From Sthenelais limicola (Eukaryota > Annelida > Polychaeta > Phyllodocida > Sigalionidae), in NCBI GenBank assembly GCA_942159475.1, contig OW804096.1:126966941-127030940 (forward strand): a DNA stretch of 64,000 bases, given 5' to 3'. This document shows, piece after piece, positions 62,763-64,000 of the stretch. Made by a program: the position numbers and the translations under genes. Each line of letters starts with the position of its first letter. Position 1 is the stretch's first letter. Below the pieces are notes generated by a model. That model saw only the letters and a program-made list of their open reading frames with translations, searched no databases and had not been told where the DNA came from.

Positions 62763-64000
62763 ATGGCAAATAGAAGGAGAGGCAGACGTAATCCTGCTCC
62801 TCAGGAACCAGCCCCGGCTGCCGAGCAGGTCCAGCCCGAGGGACCACCGGCGGGTGCAGAGGCCGACGGCCCTCCTGTCATTGAGGACATAGGAAGTGAT
62901 ATGGAAGAGACCTCAGTCTCGGAAGATGAGGCTCCCCCTACTCCCCCTAAGGGCGCAAAGGGCGCAAAGGGCGCAAAGGGGACAAAGGCCAAAACTAAGG
63001 TGAAGAGAAAGACGGTATATGAGCTCGACCTCGACGTGAAGGCGATGAAGTCGACCGTGGATAAGATGGCCCAGCAAATGGTGCAGGTGGCACGAGCAGT
63101 AGCCAAGCGGGACAGACGCAAGCCCCGTGACGAGGAACCAGAGGACTCATCAGAGGAGTCCGAGTCCGAGCCCGAGGAGAGCGATGACAGTGCAGAATCT
63201 ACGCCGCCAAAGCGAGCCCGCAGGTCCGGGCGCCGTCGACATGTCTCCCCTCCCCCCGTCTTCAAGAGGCAGCTAGACGCCGACAGATACCTCAAGAGGG
63301 AGGTGGAGAGGGAGAAAAAGGCGTCCGGCCTGCAGGGTAAGAAGCAATACATTTCTGACATTCATGCTCATAATATCCAGTCCAAGCCATACATGTATGT
63401 GTCACGTGAAGGGATATCCACCATTAAGCAAAAGCTTGATATAAGAGGGAACATGTCGGGAATGGAGTATGTAGATGCTTTCCTATGCTTACTAGAGGAC
63501 CCCAGGGCCTATAAAAAACGGGACTACCCCCATATGCTTACCCACCTCAGAAAAGTGACCAGGGACGCGCTTGAACGTCCATGGCCAGCCGTCCGGCGAT
63601 GGACACAGTTCATATGGGATGAAATTGAAAATGGGACTCTAACATGGAGAGATCGTGTGGGCATACAAGAGGAGAGAGTGAGACTATGTCTTGCTGCGCC
63701 CGCTAGTGTGTTTAATACGGGCTCTCAGCATAACTCGGGCAGTGGGTCACACAAGCCAAGCTACAACAGCAGGGGAAATAGTGGTCAGCTAGAAATAGTG
63801 TGTAGAGCCTACAACTCTAGATCAGGATGTCGCCATTCATATAACCATAACGAAGGGTCGGCATTAGCCATGCATATTTGTGCCTACTGTGATTCTGTGG
63901 GGCGGTCGTGCAAACATTCTATGAGTGAGTGCAACCGGAGGGTAGCGCACGCCAACCCGAGCGGTGACGTCACGGGACAGCGCGCATACACTCACAACGG
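62763..64000 (+). CDS. Gag-like ORF of a probable tyrosine-recombinase (DIRS/Ngaro-like) retrotransposon, cut by the window edge
   Basis: An open frame of at least 412 codons runs off the right edge without a stop. The ATG at 62763 has a strong context (A at -3, G at +4). An in-frame ATG at 62658 has a poor context, so I prefer the inner one. Order: basic Arg-rich start (residues 4-9); Pro/Ala/Glu-rich acidic stretch (11-60); four GAKGxK-type repeats (63-75) and a Lys-rich tail; a probable helical segment (about 85-115); a Glu/Ser acidic run (123-146); an Arg-rich patch (150-160); a folded-looking part (about 165-310) with several Trp; then a cysteine/histidine knuckle region, C347-x8-C356-x5-H362, H371-x-C373-x2-C376, C383-x-H385-x4-C390. 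Such tandem CCCH/CCHC-like motifs occur in the first ORF of YR retrotransposons; the family name is inference. GC content is far above the surroundings, as expected for an insertion. RT, RNase H and recombinase would lie outside the window. Confidence 0.62.
   Translation, partial: MANRRRGRRNPAPQEPAPAAEQVQPEGPPAGAEADGPPVIEDIGSDMEETSVSEDEAPPTPPKGAKGAKGAKGTKAKTKVKRKTVYELDLDVKAMKSTVDKMAQQMVQVARAVAKRDRRKPRDEEPEDSSEESESEPEESDDSAESTPPKRARRSGRRRHVSPPPVFKRQLDADRYLKREVEREKKASGLQGKKQYISDIHAHNIQSKPYMYVSREGISTIKQKLDIRGNMSGMEYVDAFLCLLEDPRAYKKRDYPHMLTHLRKVTRDALERPWPAVRRWTQFIWDEIENGTLTWRDRVGIQEERVRLCLAAPASVFNTGSQHNSGSGSHKPSYNSRGNSGQLEIVCRAYNSRSGCRHSYNHNEGSALAMHICAYCDSVGRSCKHSMSECNRRVAHANPSGDVTGQRAYTHN

Noticed and set aside
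62801..63361. 186-codon minus-strand frame rich in Ser, Ala and Gly
   Set aside because: It is antisense to the gag-like ORF and arises from its biased Glu/Lys/Pro codons; the sense frame is longer and has domain-like order.
1..64000. CRISPR arrays, rRNA, tRNA or bacterial operons
   Set aside because: No spaced identical repeats of the right size, no cloverleaf with conserved boxes that I could recognise, and gene density and introns are animal-like. A tRNA scan was not possible by eye.

Overview
This window looks like AT-rich nuclear DNA from a metazoan, most likely a marine invertebrate. The reasons are one clear rhodopsin-class G protein-coupled receptor, animal-type retroelements (non-LTR reverse transcriptase ends and a DIRS/Ngaro-like gag ORF), a large inverted-repeat DNA element, fold-back elements, microsatellites, and long non-coding spacers. 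No bacterial-type operon, rRNA, tRNA or CRISPR array was seen. The species cannot be named from the sequence.

Layout. 1-28.9 kb is mostly non-coding: a fold-back MITE-like hairpin (1.9-2.1 kb), a CRE/CCAAT promoter-like cluster with a short ORF behind it (3.65-3.85 kb), a 5'-truncated LINE tail (10.3-10.8 kb), a second fold-back hairpin (11.6 kb), a 10-bp satellite (15.0 kb), a CRE/E2F cluster (16.85 kb) and a compound repeat with twin YY1-type palindromes around a minisatellite (19.3-20.3 kb). The only complete gene is on the minus strand at 29.2-30.3 kb: a 377-residue seven-helix receptor in one coding exon. A good splice acceptor sits just before its ATG and a poly(A) signal lies about 220 bp past its stop. 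30.3-50.9 kb is again mainly spacer. It holds a LINE remnant (34 kb), an Sp/Egr-type GC cluster (36.4 kb), a CRE/NRF-1/E2F/YY1 promoter-like segment (37.7-38.1 kb), a cluster of five TGACGCTGACA-type motifs (42.9-43.3 kb) and a cysteine-containing open frame of unknown nature (46.7-47.0 kb).

50.9-55.4 kb carries a LINE tail and then the most striking object: a ~4.0 kb element with inverted repeats of roughly 0.6 kb, flanked by TAA on both sides. Its interior is a decayed multi-copy-type gene ending in a PIN/FEN-like nuclease region. The inverted repeats are built of ~150-bp subrepeats with nuclear-receptor half-sites and YY1-like motifs. 57.6-58.6 kb contains three strong hairpins, one with a Helitron-like 3' end. 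The last 1.2 kb is the start of a GC-rich, intact-looking gag-like ORF (62763 to beyond the edge), probably from a tyrosine-recombinase retrotransposon.

The genes do not form a pathway. The window is one receptor gene and several putative cis-regulatory segments in a landscape of old and possibly young mobile DNA.
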